From NCBI GenBank assembly GCA_026120035.1, contig JALRME010000005.1:682001-746000 (forward strand): 64,000 nt of DNA. Direction: 5' to 3'. The position numbers were made by a program, and so were the translations under genes. Below, piece by piece: positions 23,892 to 35,702 of the stretch (position 1 is its first letter; every line of letters begins with the position of its first letter). A model generated the notes under the pieces. That model worked only from the letters and a program-made list of their open reading frames with translations, was not told where the DNA came from and did no database searches. This DNA comes from Coleophoma eucalyptorum. Taxonomy: Eukaryota; Ascomycota; Leotiomycetes; Helotiales; Dermateaceae.

Positions 23892-25987
23892 CTAGAAAGA
23901 AGAGCTACCGCCAGCATATACTGTTTTACTCAATCCATCAGCTTGAATTTTCCAAACAGGACGAGCCATTTTAATGAATCGCTCGCCGAATTCCTCAAGA
24001 ACCTTCATAACATAATCCCTCTCATGCTCAATGGTAACCGGCTTCAATTCTTGACCTTCCCCGCAAGTTGCTCTCCACCACATCTCTTTCAAAGAGTGGA
24101 TAGTCTCTTTTGCTGCAGAATCTTCGGGTCGTATGTTCTTGGCGATCATATAGAAGCTGCCGCGAGCTTTGAAAGCCCGGCAAGGCTTGAAGAGTAAAAC
24201 GTCGGCAAATTTGGTCAACGAATAGATCAGGTGGAGAGAGTCCCAGTAGTCTACCTTGTGCAGAAGCATGACGAGCGTTCCGCCAGCATTGATACGTTGT
24301 AATGCTAGGATCTGGGCAAGGCATCAATATAATTTCTGGCTAAGGCAGATCTGTGTTTGCATACCAGCTGTGAGCAGTTTAGACGAAGTGTCTCAAGTTC
24401 TCTCTGATATCTATACTTGGGACGTTCATGCGTCCTCAAGACATTTCCATCACAAAATATGAGATCAAATCTATGTTTACTGAAGGGTCGAATCCTACTG
24501 AATTTTTTGTATTCCGGATGCTGCTCGGGTATCTTTTGATCGGTGAACTCCCCAGCCTAACCTTACGAGTTAGATCTTGAGTAACCGTAGCCATACTTTG
24601 TTAGAACTTACGATCATTGTCAGATCGCAAAATTTCAGACCGCTAAGCCTTGCCTTTACATCAGTATTGATCGGGTGGCCACCTTGCTGAGGTGGTAAAG
24701 TAATCCCGTAGACTTCAGCAAGAGCATTATATCTCATAGCAACGGCCGAGTAGCCACCAGGTGCCATACAGATGTCAAGGACTGTAAGTGGTCTCTCCAA
24801 CGAAATTTGAGGAAGATAGATGTTTGCAAAGGCCTGGAGCTCTTCTCCAATATCCATCATGATTTTGAAGATCACCTTCTCACCTTCTGGATCAGTCGTA
24901 TCAGCCTTCTCTCGTTGGCGTCTAAATACCTCATCTCCTTTCTCACTTTTCCAGCCCTTTTGACAGCCGTCAGTGACAAGTCCCATGTTTTATATCTTAG
25001 ATCACTGACCCGTGCTCTATATTCGGCTACCCTTGCATATTCTGGTTCATGTTTCATGAGGAAGTCATAAACGTATTGATTGCAGCCTTGAAGATGCTTG
25101 TTGGCTGGAATGGTGCGAGCAATGAAATCGACAAAAGATCGGTCTCGAGGGGCCACGTCTCTGCTTCTACCAGGACTGATAGCAAGGGTGAAGAGTTCGG
25201 GCTTATCCTTGGTTTCTGATGGTTGATGCTCCTTGTGAAGTTCAATGATATTCGCCGATTTCTCTGCATTAGACCTAGCAGGTATATCTTCGTTAACGAA
25301 TGTGATATCTAGATTATCAGTGGAAACACCAAAAGTGTGAGATTCTATATCTACTCTGGTGTTAATTTCCAGATTCAGTTGAGTCAAAAGTAAAGCTGAG
25401 TCAAAGAGACCTGAACGCTGATCTGGTTCTGTAGGGGCCTCTGATCCCGAGACTGATGCTTTCTTTGTTGTGACACCATCCGCTTGACCAGAAGCCGGTA
25501 CATTCGTGGATGTACCAGTGACAGCACCACTCAATGCCTCCCGGCATGGAACGAGTTGACCAAAGTCGTTGATGTAGAGTTCATTGGCTTTGTACATGGG
25601 CAACTTCGCTTGAAACGGTGCCGAGGTTAGAGAAGAAACTCTCGTGCAGTGCTTGGGTGTAGGCTTTAGATGGTGGATTGCAGAGCCTGGAGGAGGTGGA
25701 ATAGCATTGGCAGCGAGTGCTGTTCTGCCACAGATAGACTTCGCAGGGTTGAAGGCAGAGTAAGACATGGCCATCGTTGGTGCTGTAGCACAGCTTGCAG
25801 CATTTGTATGCATGGTAGACAGAGATCTGCGTGTTTCTGCCCGAGCTGAAATGACCGATGCTTCATGAGATCTGGCAACTTGCGAGGATCTCACCGGGCT
25901 GCTAGACTTGCCAAAATCCTCAACCTCTTGTACTCTTATGGGACAGGGTACGAGCAACCCACAAGAGTCGATGTAGAGTCTGGACAT
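23892..25987 (-). CDS. FtsJ-fold (Rossmann) methyltransferase-like protein
   Basis: Exons on the minus strand: 25987-25010, 24956-24612, 24556-24365 and 24311-23892 (introns 53, 55 and 53 nt, all phase 0); 644 residues. The C-terminal half is an FtsJ/RrmJ-like domain: SAM-binding motif LTVLDICMAPGGYS (about residues 385-398), FDLIFCDG further on, and ILALQRINAGGTLVMLLHKV after the last intron. It also has KGDEVFRRQREKAD just before the domain, as in a fungal FtsJ-like family. FtsJ relatives methylate ribose in rRNA, tRNA or mRNA caps; the substrate here is unknown. The N-terminal 320 residues are low complexity and hold two copies of a short motif, LYIDSCGLLVPC at residue 4 and LYINDFGQLVPC at residue 137. 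The first intron lies where two frames overlap, and was placed by the GTCAGT donor, a CTGAC branch site and the restored frame. Confidence 0.8.
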
Positions 25988-26684
25988 CTTTGACCAAAAC
26001 GAGGCTTCGCTGAAATGCCGAACGGAGGAGAAGGGTGTGAAAGATGTGCCTGTCTAAATAGGAAAGAGAGGATGGAGGGAGCATCAAGCTGCAGCTGCGA
26101 GAGCAGATAGGCGACGGAACAAGAAAGTTGTCAAGAAACTCGTACAGAAACTACGCCAGGCCTCCATTTTTCACTTCTTGCAGCAACGACAAACAGCGGG
26201 TCTCAAATAGTCTGATTTGGCACTCCATGCTGATCTACGGGTACCCGTTGCATTGAAGACATCGTGCTTGGTAGAAAATCACACGGCTTGCCGGGATACT
26301 TAACGTGTAGGGCGAACGACAATCAGCTTGATTGCCTGTGGCCGCTGCCGTTGGAGCTTCACACCAAGCCCCAAACATGCGGTTAAAAGATCTTGGTCAA
26401 GAGAGTTCCTAGACCGACTTGGCCTAGAACATGCAAGCACCGGGTGGGTTGGGTGACTGAGGAGTATTTTCTGGAGAGAAGGTATTCTTATTGTGGGCGA
26501 GTTTGACCTTTTCATTCCGATTGCCATAAGGGTAAGTACTCGTACTCGTAGGGCAAGTTATCTCACGTCTGGAGTTAACTTAACCAACTTAGCCTTCACC
26601 AACTTGACTTAACGTGCCTGGCTGCCTTACAGAAGCAAGTTACTACATCAGGAGCATCGGCTAGAGGGATGGGAAGGCATTTCT

Positions 26685-26804
26685 GTGAGAAAGTGAGAAA
26701 GTGAGAAAGTGAGAAAGTGAGAAAGTGAGAAAGTGAGAAAGTGAGAAAGTGAGAAAGTGAGAAAGTGAGAAAGTGAGAAAGTGTGAAAGTGTGAAAGTGT
26801 GAAA
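26685..26804. repeat. 8-bp minisatellite, 15 units
   Basis: Twelve perfect GTGAGAAA units (26685-26780) are followed by three GTGTGAAA units (26781-26804). The block is 120 bp without indels. It translates to a repetitive hydrophobic frame on the minus strand, which is an artefact of the repeat. Confidence 0.97.
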
Positions 26805-27071
26805 GCATGAGATGAGAGAGTATGCAAGTACGTATGAAAGTTAACTCTTGGTGCCTTAGTCCGCTGCCTGACCCCCAGCGAACCCGTCAGGCACCAACGC
26901 TCCCACCAACTGCCGCCGCCAACTCGCTTACCGGCTCGCTCTCTCACTCTCACTCACTCCGCTTCCTCGTTGCTATGAGAGACCAGAATCTTGGCCCGAG
27001 TGCACCAAATCATGCTGCATATGCACGCCCTCCATTTCAGCCCAGCCCAACGGCGACTGAGTGAGAGGGAC

Positions 27072-27074
<3 letters not shown>

Positions 27075-27112
<38 letters not shown>
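27075..27112. repeat. (TG)19 microsatellite
   Basis: Nineteen uninterrupted TG dinucleotides. Confidence 0.97.
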
Positions 27113-27115
<3 letters not shown>

Positions 27116-27385
27116 AAGTTACTGACAACCAGCTCATCCTTACCCACTTAAAAAGAAAGTTTCTATCTTCGACAAGCCATTCTACCGCTTCACGACTTTC
27201 CCCTTCCCGCCTTCAATTGACTTCTCCCGTAGCTCGAGCGCCTCGATAAGTGATCGTGGGGTCAGGTAAACAATAGATAAGCAAAAGGTTACCTTCCCTC
27301 GTGTAAGTCGCCGCATTCCTCGTTGCTCTTCGTCACAAGCTCAATTCCTGATCGCGATCCACTGCAGATACTCTTTCGCCCAAGC

Positions 27386-28265
27386 ATGCGTTTCCCTCTT
27401 TCTCTTCTGTCCCTCTCCATTCTCTCCACGACGGCGTGCGCATTCTCAACACCCTCGCGATTCGAGCCTTTCGTCCCCTCGTCAGCCGGTGAATTACTAG
27501 TAGGCAATGATACGATAGTGAGCGCCGACCATGAAGGAGAGGGCCATGAGCTATTGAAGAGAGCGGGCTTTTGTCCTGCAAACTACAATTCCTGCTCTTC
27601 GCTTGCGGCCATATATTCTGGGGCATGCTGTAGCAAAAATGCTGTGTGTACGACAGATCGGAATGCAAATGTCGCTTGTTGCGCTACCGGTGTGTTTATC
27701 TAAACCTTGAACTCTCAGTCTACTTCCACTTCAAAAACTCCATTGACTAACTGGGCTCTAACCAGGCGCGACCTGCACCGGGACTATTGCCTCGCAGCGA
27801 CCGGCGACAGCTGTTTCCGCAACGGTGACTGGAACATACGTAACTAATAGCTACTTCCCGTTCCCTGTGATCCCCACAACCTACACAGCGGCGGCAGACT
27901 GCACTTCGGCCTACAGTGCATGCCAAAGCAATTACGCGCTCTGCACCGTCGATCTGACTGGAGGTGGCTATGGTGTCACAGTCAGCGCTATTGGTGGTGG
28001 CATAACTGTTGCACCTACGGCCACGAATTTAGGGTATGCGAGCGCAACAAGTATCTGTAGTTCGTTGAGCCAGGAGGCATGTATGGGGTTGCAGACGAGT
28101 ATGTGTGCACAGTATGGAACTGGGACGGGCACAACTACGACAACAGGGAATACAGTCTTCGTAGTTGGAAGTACGAATCAAGCGCCGAGACCCACCATTG
28201 GATGTATGGCTGCAGTGGGAGCGGCGGCCGGAGTTGGCTTGGGTATTGCTGGCCAGTTGGTTTGA
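27386..28265 (+). CDS. Cysteine-rich secreted or GPI-anchored protein
   Basis: Exons 27386-27689 and 27766-28265 (76-nt intron), 267 residues. The ATG at 27386 starts a clear signal peptide (MRFPLSLLSLSILSTTACAF); an upstream in-frame ATG at 27323 would bury it. A dibasic LLKR site about 55 residues in suggests Kex2 processing, after which comes a cysteine-rich segment (FCPANYNSCSSL, GACCSKNAVC, NVACCATG). Further Cys pairs occur in ADCTSAYSACQSNYALCTVD. The middle is Gly/Thr-rich and the C-terminus (GCMAAVGAAAGVGLGIAGQL) is hydrophobic up to the stop, as in GPI-anchor signals. A small Ser/Gly stretch precedes it. Cell-wall or plasma-membrane location is inferred. I recognise no enzymatic domain. 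Confidence 0.82.
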
Positions 28266-28895
28266 GGGGATGTGAGGGCCCAAGGAGGAAGAAGTTATGA
28301 ATGATGAATCCAGAGTCAACTAAATGATATGTCTATATGGGGATTTGATGACGGGCGGTTTTCACGACTTCTCTCTTTCGTGGGTGAGCGAGACTTTACG
28401 TATACAGCGATTCATTAGCCTTCGCTCTTGCTTTGCACATAGTGTATAGTGTTATATGTCGCGTTTGTCGCCCACTTGATTTTGAAAGATCAAAGATTGG
28501 GTTCTAGAAATGTGTCAGCACCTGCACACTAAGGTGTTGTTGTACTGTGCAGTTCTGCTTCACGGTGTATTAGCGAGTAGGCTGCTCGTCTTAAATAGAG
28601 AACTAAAATATTTCAGTATCCGATCCCTAGAACATTCAGTGGGCTCTTTCATTCACGTTTGAGGGGGCTTTGGATTTGTTCTTGACTAGGCCTTCAATTC
28701 TACTTATGCTGCCAAGAACCACTGCCTAGACATAGACAAGATATATCTACGGTTTACAGCTCTCAACGGTACACAGACATGACTTCAGGGTCTTCTATGG
28801 ATGTTAAAATGAGCGAATGGAACACAATGAAAGTTGTACGGAGAGAACGGCACGCCAAAACACATGGCTAACGTTGCTCACAACGATACTTTCAC
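28266..28895. other. intergenic, convergent 3' ends
   Basis: 630 bp between the GPI-type gene and the LIM gene. Nothing recognised. Confidence 0.6.
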
Positions 28896-31644
28896 TCAAG
28901 CCTTCAACTCTCTTTCCATGCAACCCGTACACAAGACGACACCATCTTGTCTTGGGAAGATCTGTCCGTCTTCAAACCCTCCGTTACACGTAGCACAGCG
29001 GAAACAGGCATCGTGCCACTCGCCTCCTAGTGCTTGTACGTATTGGCCGATAACGGGCCCTTTGCACTTCTTGCATTTGGGAGCCCTTCGCTCAGTTCGC
29101 TTGGTCTGGCAGCTTAGACACCATGCATATCCGTCTTTCTCAATGTGAGTCATCCCCTTCTCGAAAGGATCACCACACTCGGCACAGAAAAAATGGCCGT
29201 AATGCCAATGCTCTCCCAAAGCAACAGCATGCTCACCAATAATAGGAGTCTTGCAATGCTTGCATCTCGGTGCGTATCTCTCATGCCAGTCGAGATGACA
29301 GAAAAATCGCAGTCTCTCATCTCCGTCTTCGGCCATTGTTTGGCCCTCAACCTCCTCGAGATGTTCTCCTTGTGCGCGCCTCTTGATGCGATCAAGACGT
29401 GCAGCACGATCTGAAGCAGGTTCAGGGCTGATCTCAAGGGCTTCTAGGCCTGTGCCACATGTGAAGCAGATAAAACATTGCGGGTGGAATCGCTCCGGAG
29501 TCCCTCGAAGTGATACCACACGACCCTCGATAGGAAGTTGGCACTGGTGGCATGTGGCAGTAGCTCTACTTCCAACTGCTGGTGACCAGTGGCCCCTTGG
29601 TAATTGGGCAGTTGCATGATGGGAAGGGAGTGGTCTGCCTGCAGCTCTCTTTGGATCTGGAAGAGGACGAGTGACTCTCGAAGTGCTATCACCTGGAGTG
29701 CTTATACTTGGAACAGAACTTGTAGAAGAGTTCCCCCCAGGTAGATTTATAGTCGGCGGCAAAGGTCGTTTTAATACCGTGGGAGGTGCTCCAGGGGTAT
29801 TGATCTTTGGAATAACGGGTGCTGACATAGATATCGTCGGCACATCAGGGAGGTTGATCGTAGGGACAGCTGCGGCTGAATCGGGGAGGTTGATCGTGGG
29901 AATACTTGGAGAATCATTCACTTGGATCGATGGCGCATCGGGAATCTGAATCGTCGGAACAGGGGCCGTGAAAGCTTTTTGAGGCGCTTGAAAAGTGATC
30001 TTCGGCGATTGGTCTCTGGACCGGAAGCCTTCTGCTGGTCGATTGGACTCTTCTGGCGCTACATCAGCCTCTTTCGGCTTCCAATTTCTCTCAAAGCTTA
30101 CTATAGGCCGCCCAGGCTTGTCGCTGACAATGGTAGGGGTAGGAAGTTTTGGACTTCTGTCCTTGAGACGCATGCTCGTCGCCTGACGAATCTCCTCACT
30201 TCTGATCTCCAATCCATCTCTCATTGCTGGTACAGGCTGAGGCTCTTTCTCCACTGGAATTGGTTCGGCAGCTGGCTTAGGTTGAGGCGGAGGATTCGCT
30301 GTATAACCAGGGTTTCTTGACTGTGATGGAGGATTGCGATGTATCTCATACTTGGACAATTTCTTGGTTGTCTCTGGTGGTGTACTACTGGAACGAGGAT
30401 GTGCGTCTTGGGCAAACTGAACTCGATTTAGGGGGTTTTTCGGCTTGATTCGCAAAGGTGCAGGCATAACCTGTGCTCCAGAGACTTGACCTCGGCCTGC
30501 ATCACTTTGTTCAGGCTCTTCCCAGATTTGCTCACCAGTGAATGTGCCCGCAATCTCACCACTAACGTTACGCTTGGCACTACTTCTTCGACGTGAGTTA
30601 CCAGTTGTCCCATTACGTTTCGCAAATGGTCTTTGGCTGCTTGCAGTTCGAGAAGATTCCGTGGAAGCACGAATGGTCGTGTCAGGACTGATATTGCGCT
30701 CAAGTCCGAAGTAATCTGATGACTCTGTTGACACTCTACCCCTTGGTGAGGCAAGGCCACCACTTCCACTTGAGCTTCCAGAGAAAGACCGAGGAGGAAG
30801 GTCTCGGGCTAGCCCAGTTGCGATTCCCATGCCACCATAGCGGCCGACACTTTGCGTTCTGGCATGAGCATAACTGTTTTTCCTCAAATGTTCTTTGTAT
30901 TTGTAGGGTGCATCTGGCTTCGGCACAGATACTGGATTTTGATGTTGATAGACAAGTTCGGAAGCCTCTTCCTGAGCAGCTGCATGAATTCGTATTTCTT
31001 CGTCCTGTGACTTCAGGTCCATGTCTTCCATTGCCTCCCGCAAAGCCACGGCTTCTTCCTTCTCCATCCATCGTTGACCACGCTCCATATACGTGGCACT
31101 GGGTACCAACTCATCAGGTTTCAAGGGTTTGGTTGAGCCCCCTTGGGAAGTTTCGTGTGAGGTAGTTGACTGTGGCTGCTGTACAAGCGCTCGGCCTGTT
31201 CTTGAAGACGTTGAAGAATAGTTTGAGAAGGAGGATCGCGTTCGCGAATGCGCCAGAGCGCTGGCCGCTCTTGGAGGTAACTCAGTAGGCTCATCCTCCG
31301 TAGCAATGCTAGTTGGCGCATCTACAGGAGCAGCCCTCCCTGAATCTCGCCGCCGACTCGATGGTTGTGGTCGCGCACCGCTCGGTCGTGCAACGCGGTT
31401 ATTTCTCAGGTCTGCTAGGTATTCGGCTGATAGGAGTCAGCAAAGGCTTATTGCGAAGAGGATGATACATGGTGCGTGATATGTATAGCACATAAGCTGG
31501 AATATGGTCAAGGAGAAAGATCTAAATGACCCAGGAAGAGATTAAGGTGTAAATCGACTGACCAAATTGCTCATTTGACATGTATGAAGGGCCCGGAGGC
31601 GATACTTTACGATTTCGGTCCTTCGACCTGCCGCGAAGCAACAT
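28896..31644 (-). CDS. PXL1: Paxillin-like protein with three LIM domains
   Basis: Exons 31644-31563 and 31426-28896 (136-nt intron), 870 residues. The first exon gives PPGPSYMSNEQF, spliced to AEYLADLRNN, a block I recall from fungal LIM proteins of this type. The long middle is disordered, with phospho-type Ser/Thr and a series of PTINLPD-like repeats. The last ~220 residues hold three LIM domains: CHQC...C...FHPQCFICFTC, CKHC...HWHYGHFFCAEC and CKKC...EWHDACFRCATC. LIM1 has an insertion of about 35 residues between its two zinc fingers. Yeast and fission yeast Pxl1 are LIM proteins acting at polarity sites and the cytokinetic ring. The start is uncertain: ATG 31644 is the first in frame after a TGA, but many fungal homologues carry extra N-terminal sequence that might lie in an upstream exon. 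Confidence 0.85.
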
Positions 31645-33129
31645 CGCGAAAAGAAGATGCGTGAATCAAGCACAAGTGCCTTGGAGTGTTGGCTTCCACA
31701 GAATCTGGTTCGAGTACGAGAAGTCAATCGCAAGAAGATGGTGTGCGTTCAAGTTGACTGCGTAGGATAGATGGAGGGGGGCAACAGAATGGCAGTGTTG
31801 ACGTTGCCGCGCGATCTGGTCCAGGCAAGAGCCTGCCTGTCTCGTTGTTTCGAAAATGCAGTGTGAATGATGGGGACGAGGACGAAGTCAGGTCTTTGAG
31901 CGCAAACACGAACACAGAAGAGAATAAACACGAGTCTGATTAATATGGATATAAGAGATTGATATAGGTAGGTAAACAACAGAGATGCTGCCAAACGAGC
32001 GAAGGGGTGAGTCAAGATTCGGGTCGATGCGTTTGCACTTTTGGATGTTCTTGTTGTTTGAAGCTTGGAGACGGGAAGGCGCGAGTGGCCCAGCAACGCA
32101 ACGCAGCCGTGCAGCTTATCTATCAGTCCAGTCAGTCAGGAAAAGCGAACCGTTGGAAACAGACACGAGGGTCAAGCTGTTTGCATCTATTCTGTTCGCG
32201 AAGAAGAAGGGGTCAGTTGCGGATTGAAAGGACATTGTCCAGATCTCCAGGTTCGACGACATGAAGTGATATACTCGTCCCAACATGCACTTCTCATCTC
32301 CGATACCTTGGGCCAGGGTTCCGCATTCAGGAAGAGATCCCGCGCAAACAGATCGGTGGATCAAGCAACTGGGGGCATCGCGACGCGATCCTTGCCGGTG
32401 GATTGAGTGTCCCAGAAGCATCTGGGACGGTACTTGTGAATGCAAGTGGTTGCTGCGCCCATGCTTTCGATGCAGATATTAGGGCGGACGCAACTGGAGT
32501 ACAATGAGAAGAATCAACTAACGGGTGGTGCGTGAATTGAGGCGGCGAGGAGGTCACTCGCAGCCTAGACAGGAAGTGGTACAAGATAGTACAATAAAGT
32601 ACAGTACAATAATACAGGGGGCACTGTATGGTACACAAGGCGCCACCATCTTTCTTCTTCCTTTTCTACTGCTTCTTCTGCTGCTTCTGCTTCTGCTGCT
32701 TCTTCTCCTTCTGTTTCTTCTTGATGTATATTACAACCCAGCCCCGGGTCGTGTGCTTCCGTCGGCGTTGCTTCAGCTTCCCCTTCTTATTCCCGTGCAT
32801 CTCCTTCCCTTCTCCTACAGTAGAGTAGTAATGGCGGGGAAATCTCAGTCCATCCGTCCTTTTACCCCATAGTAATGACACGAGCTTGGCCGGCGTCTTT
32901 CTTTTAGTCAATTGCTATGTCATGTCAATGACTCCTCTTTGCATTTGCTCCCTTCCCCCTTTCCTTCAGTTTCCCCAGGTTAATTCTTTCACTTGCTGTA
33001 CTCGAGTTTCACCAAAGCTATTTTACTGCTTAGGGTTTGAGATCAAGTGCTGAAAAGTGTTGAAGCTCGGCTTTTCTTTTCAGCCGAAAATATCCAACCG
33101 CAAAACTTGACAAGCCACACGCGTCTGCT
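31645..33129. other. 1.5 kb intergenic region, divergent promoters
   Basis: Between the LIM gene (-) and the MFS gene (+). It contains a CTT/CTG-rich pyrimidine tract at 32645-32725 and general TC-rich promoter sequence. Open frames here are low complexity (for example Leu runs from CTT repeats) and not supported as genes. Confidence 0.55.
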
Positions 33130-34819
33130 ATGAGCAGCCAGCACTTGGAGCCGGAAAACGGTAATGCAGACAACGACAGCAAGGCTTCAGCTGCATATGA
33201 GCACCCTTCATTGGGGACAGGAAGCTGTACAGAGGATCAAGTGACACAGCATCCTCCAAAGCCGGTCGACGTGGTTCCCGATGGAGGCTATGGCTGGGTC
33301 TGCGTTGCTGCTGTGTTTCTCATAAATGCCCATACTTGGGGCATAAATTCTGTAAGGTCTATTGAGGAACTCAAACCATTTCGATTATTCTGATCCGGCT
33401 TGCAGAGCTATGGCATCTTTCTGTCGCACTATTTAACCCAAAATACCTTCCCTGGGGCGACTTCGCTCGAGTATGCATTTGTAGGCGGTCTTTCAATATC
33501 TATGGCTTGTTTTTTTGCTCCGCTCGCAACTATCTCAACTCGTCAGTTTGGTACCCGCACAACGTTGCTCATCGGTGTCGTTTTTGAGGCCGGTGCCCTT
33601 TTGGGCGCCTCCTTCGCCACTCGTATCTACCAATTGTTCCTATCTCAAGGCGTCTGCTTCGGTTTTGTATGCAGCTCATTATAGGTACCCGAGGAATGAA
33701 AATCACTGACTTCTTTTAGGGGATGTCTTTCCTGTTTGTGGGTTCTGTGGGCGTGGTTCCGCAGTGGTTTCTAAAACGACGGTCGTTTGCAAACAGCATA
33801 GCAACGGCAGGAAGTGGTATCGGTGGACTTATCTATTCCCTCGCAACCAATGCCATGATCCAGTCCATAGGCCTTGGGTGGGCTTTTCGAGTCCTTGCAA
33901 TTCTTGCCTTCATCGTCAATGGTATCTGTGCTATCATAATTAAGGATCGAAACAAAGCAGTCGGTACAGTCATCTCAGCCTTTGATGTCACACTATTGAA
34001 GCGACCAGAATTCTTGATACTCTTGCTTTGGGCTTTCTTTAGTCTTCTTGGATATGTTGTGCTCTTATTCTCAATGCCCAACTATGCTCGCAGTATTGGA
34101 CTCACAGCTAAGCAAGCCTCTGTGGTTGGGGCATTGCTCAATCTTGGACAAGCTCTTGGACGACCATGCGTTGGCTTCTACAGCGATGCGGCAGGCCGTA
34201 TTAACATTGCTGGGCTGTGTACCTTTGCGACTGGGCTCTTCTGCCTCGTTGTGTGGGTGTTCGCGAAGAGCTATGGTGTTTTGATCTTCTTTGCCGTCCT
34301 TGTTGGAACTGTCGCAGGGACGATGTGGACGTAAGTTCTCCTCTACTCTTGTTTTCACTCCGTCTTCCTGGATTTATGCCCCTCGTCCGAATGATACTGC
34401 TTGCTTTACCAATGTACTAATCTTGCGCTTATAGAGTGGTGGCACCCGTTGGTGCCGAAGTGATTGGCCTGCAAAGATTGCCATCTGCTCTCTCTGTAGT
34501 ATGGGTAATCCTCGTCTTACCGGCGACCTTTGCAGAGCCTATTGGACTTCAACTCCGAACAACAGATGGAAATTATCTCCACGCACAACTTTTCGCTGGC
34601 TTCATGTACATTGCTGCTGCTATCTGTATGTGGTTTGTACGAGCTTGGAAGATACGTGAGCTTGATCAGGTGGCTATTGAGAAGAAGGACCTTGTGGCGA
34701 AGGATGATGATGCTGCTGAGAAGCAGATGCCATCTTTGCCGAGGCGTGCAAGTCGGACGGCCAGTTTTAAGAGTAAAGCCAAATCAACGAGGGGACTTTG
34801 GGCTTTAGTGAGGGTATAA
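33130..34819 (+). CDS. MFS transporter, monocarboxylate (MCT) type
   Basis: Exons 33130-33351, 33406-33666, 33720-34330 and 34435-34819, 492 residues. After an acidic cytosolic N-terminus comes the MCT signature DGGYGWVCVAAVFLINAHTW leading into TM1, then SYGIFLSHYL, as in fungal monocarboxylate-transporter homologues (S. cerevisiae Mch proteins). About twelve hydrophobic segments are visible, with a central loop near KDRNKAVGTV and FDVTLLKRPEFLIL opening the second half. The C-terminal tail is basic and Ser-rich. Substrate is not predictable: yeast Mch proteins carry riboflavin or unknown compounds rather than lactate. Confidence 0.9.
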
Positions 34820-35095
34820 TAGAAACATGAGTATTGATATCCCTCTTTACTATAATACAAACTATACCCACCTAAACATCCTCACTGAGTCCTTGCCATT
34901 GGTAGACTTATTGGAATTTTATCCCTTCGCTCCGCATTATCTTCATGTACTAGCGGCTAATCAATGTCTGGACAATCATCGCTCACAGTTGTTGGTGCGA
35001 AGTATTGCTATAGTCTTCCTAAATAACATTTGCAGTAGGTATCATCGTCATCCAAAAACAAAAGGCCCTATCTTTTCTTCTCATACCCAGATCAT

Positions 35096-35702
35096 CTACG
35101 TATCAAACCAAATCAACTCATCGCCTTTTTCAAAAATGGCATTAAAAACCTTATCACCGTCCTTCATCTCGGTCTCATCCATACGAATAGAATGGAACTT
35201 TGGACCATCTTCACCGCCTATAAAGGCTCGGAACATGAAATACTTGTCAGAAGACTCTGGTAAGAGCACTTTGCCGAATAAATGCATCCCATAGGCAGAG
35301 GTTGCTATGCGAACTTCTTTGAGATCAGACGCTGGAATTTCTATTAGCTTGGACTTCGGGCATTTCTTCGGGCATATAGTAAAGGAGGCGGTGTGTGGTG
35401 TCCTCGCGTTCAGAGAGTGCTAGGGAAGAAGGTTTAGGGGTTCCGTACAGGAGAATGTAGTCAATTCCCTGTCGGACAATGAAGCTACTTTCTTGAAATA
35501 TTCGGGTTCGTGTTCTTTTATTGCCGTTAGCGGAAGCTCATGCATTCACATTGTTTTCCTGATATTGGGGCTTACTATTCGACTCGTGACGCAAGTGCTG
35601 CAGCTTCGTCTTCAGCTCAACTTCCAAATCGTCGAAAAGTTTAAGCGACTCCTCCTTTGGAGCGTGCACCTCTCCCAAATCGACGGTCTCTGCTGTTGCC
35701 AT
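35096..35702 (-). pseudogene. Unknown gene broken by two frameshifts
   Basis: Minus strand. Exon 1 is 35702-35576 (ATGGCAACAGCAGAG start, protein MATAETVDLGEVHAPKEESL onward). A 61-nt intron with GTAAGC donor and GCTAAC branch follows, and exon 2 begins at 35514. The expected frame (KHEPEYFKK) is lost at about 35490, where the protein-like reading moves to a second frame (SFIVRQGIDYILLYGTPKPS ... YYMPEEMPEVQA). It moves again at about 35345 to a third frame (IEIPASDLKEVRIATSAYGM ... GDELIWFDT, stop at 35096). Each change is one base, and no intron of workable length fits. Either the gene is recently dead or the assembly has two single-base errors. About 180 residues if intact; family not recognised. 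Confidence 0.6.

Larger units (their letters stand above)
25988..27385. other. intergenic region with simple repeats
   Basis: Divergent 1.4 kb gap between the methyltransferase-like gene (-) and the secreted-protein gene (+). It contains the 8-bp minisatellite and a TG microsatellite, listed separately. No gene seen. Confidence 0.6.

Noticed and set aside
26596..26953. Two minus-strand frames encoding repeated Ser-His-Phe-Leu-Thr units
   Set aside because: Direct translation of the 8-bp minisatellite in two frames; not a gene.
32525..32911. Leu/Phe-rich and Lys/Gln-rich frames of 66-115 codons
   Set aside because: Produced by a CTT/CTG pyrimidine tract in the promoter region of the MFS gene.
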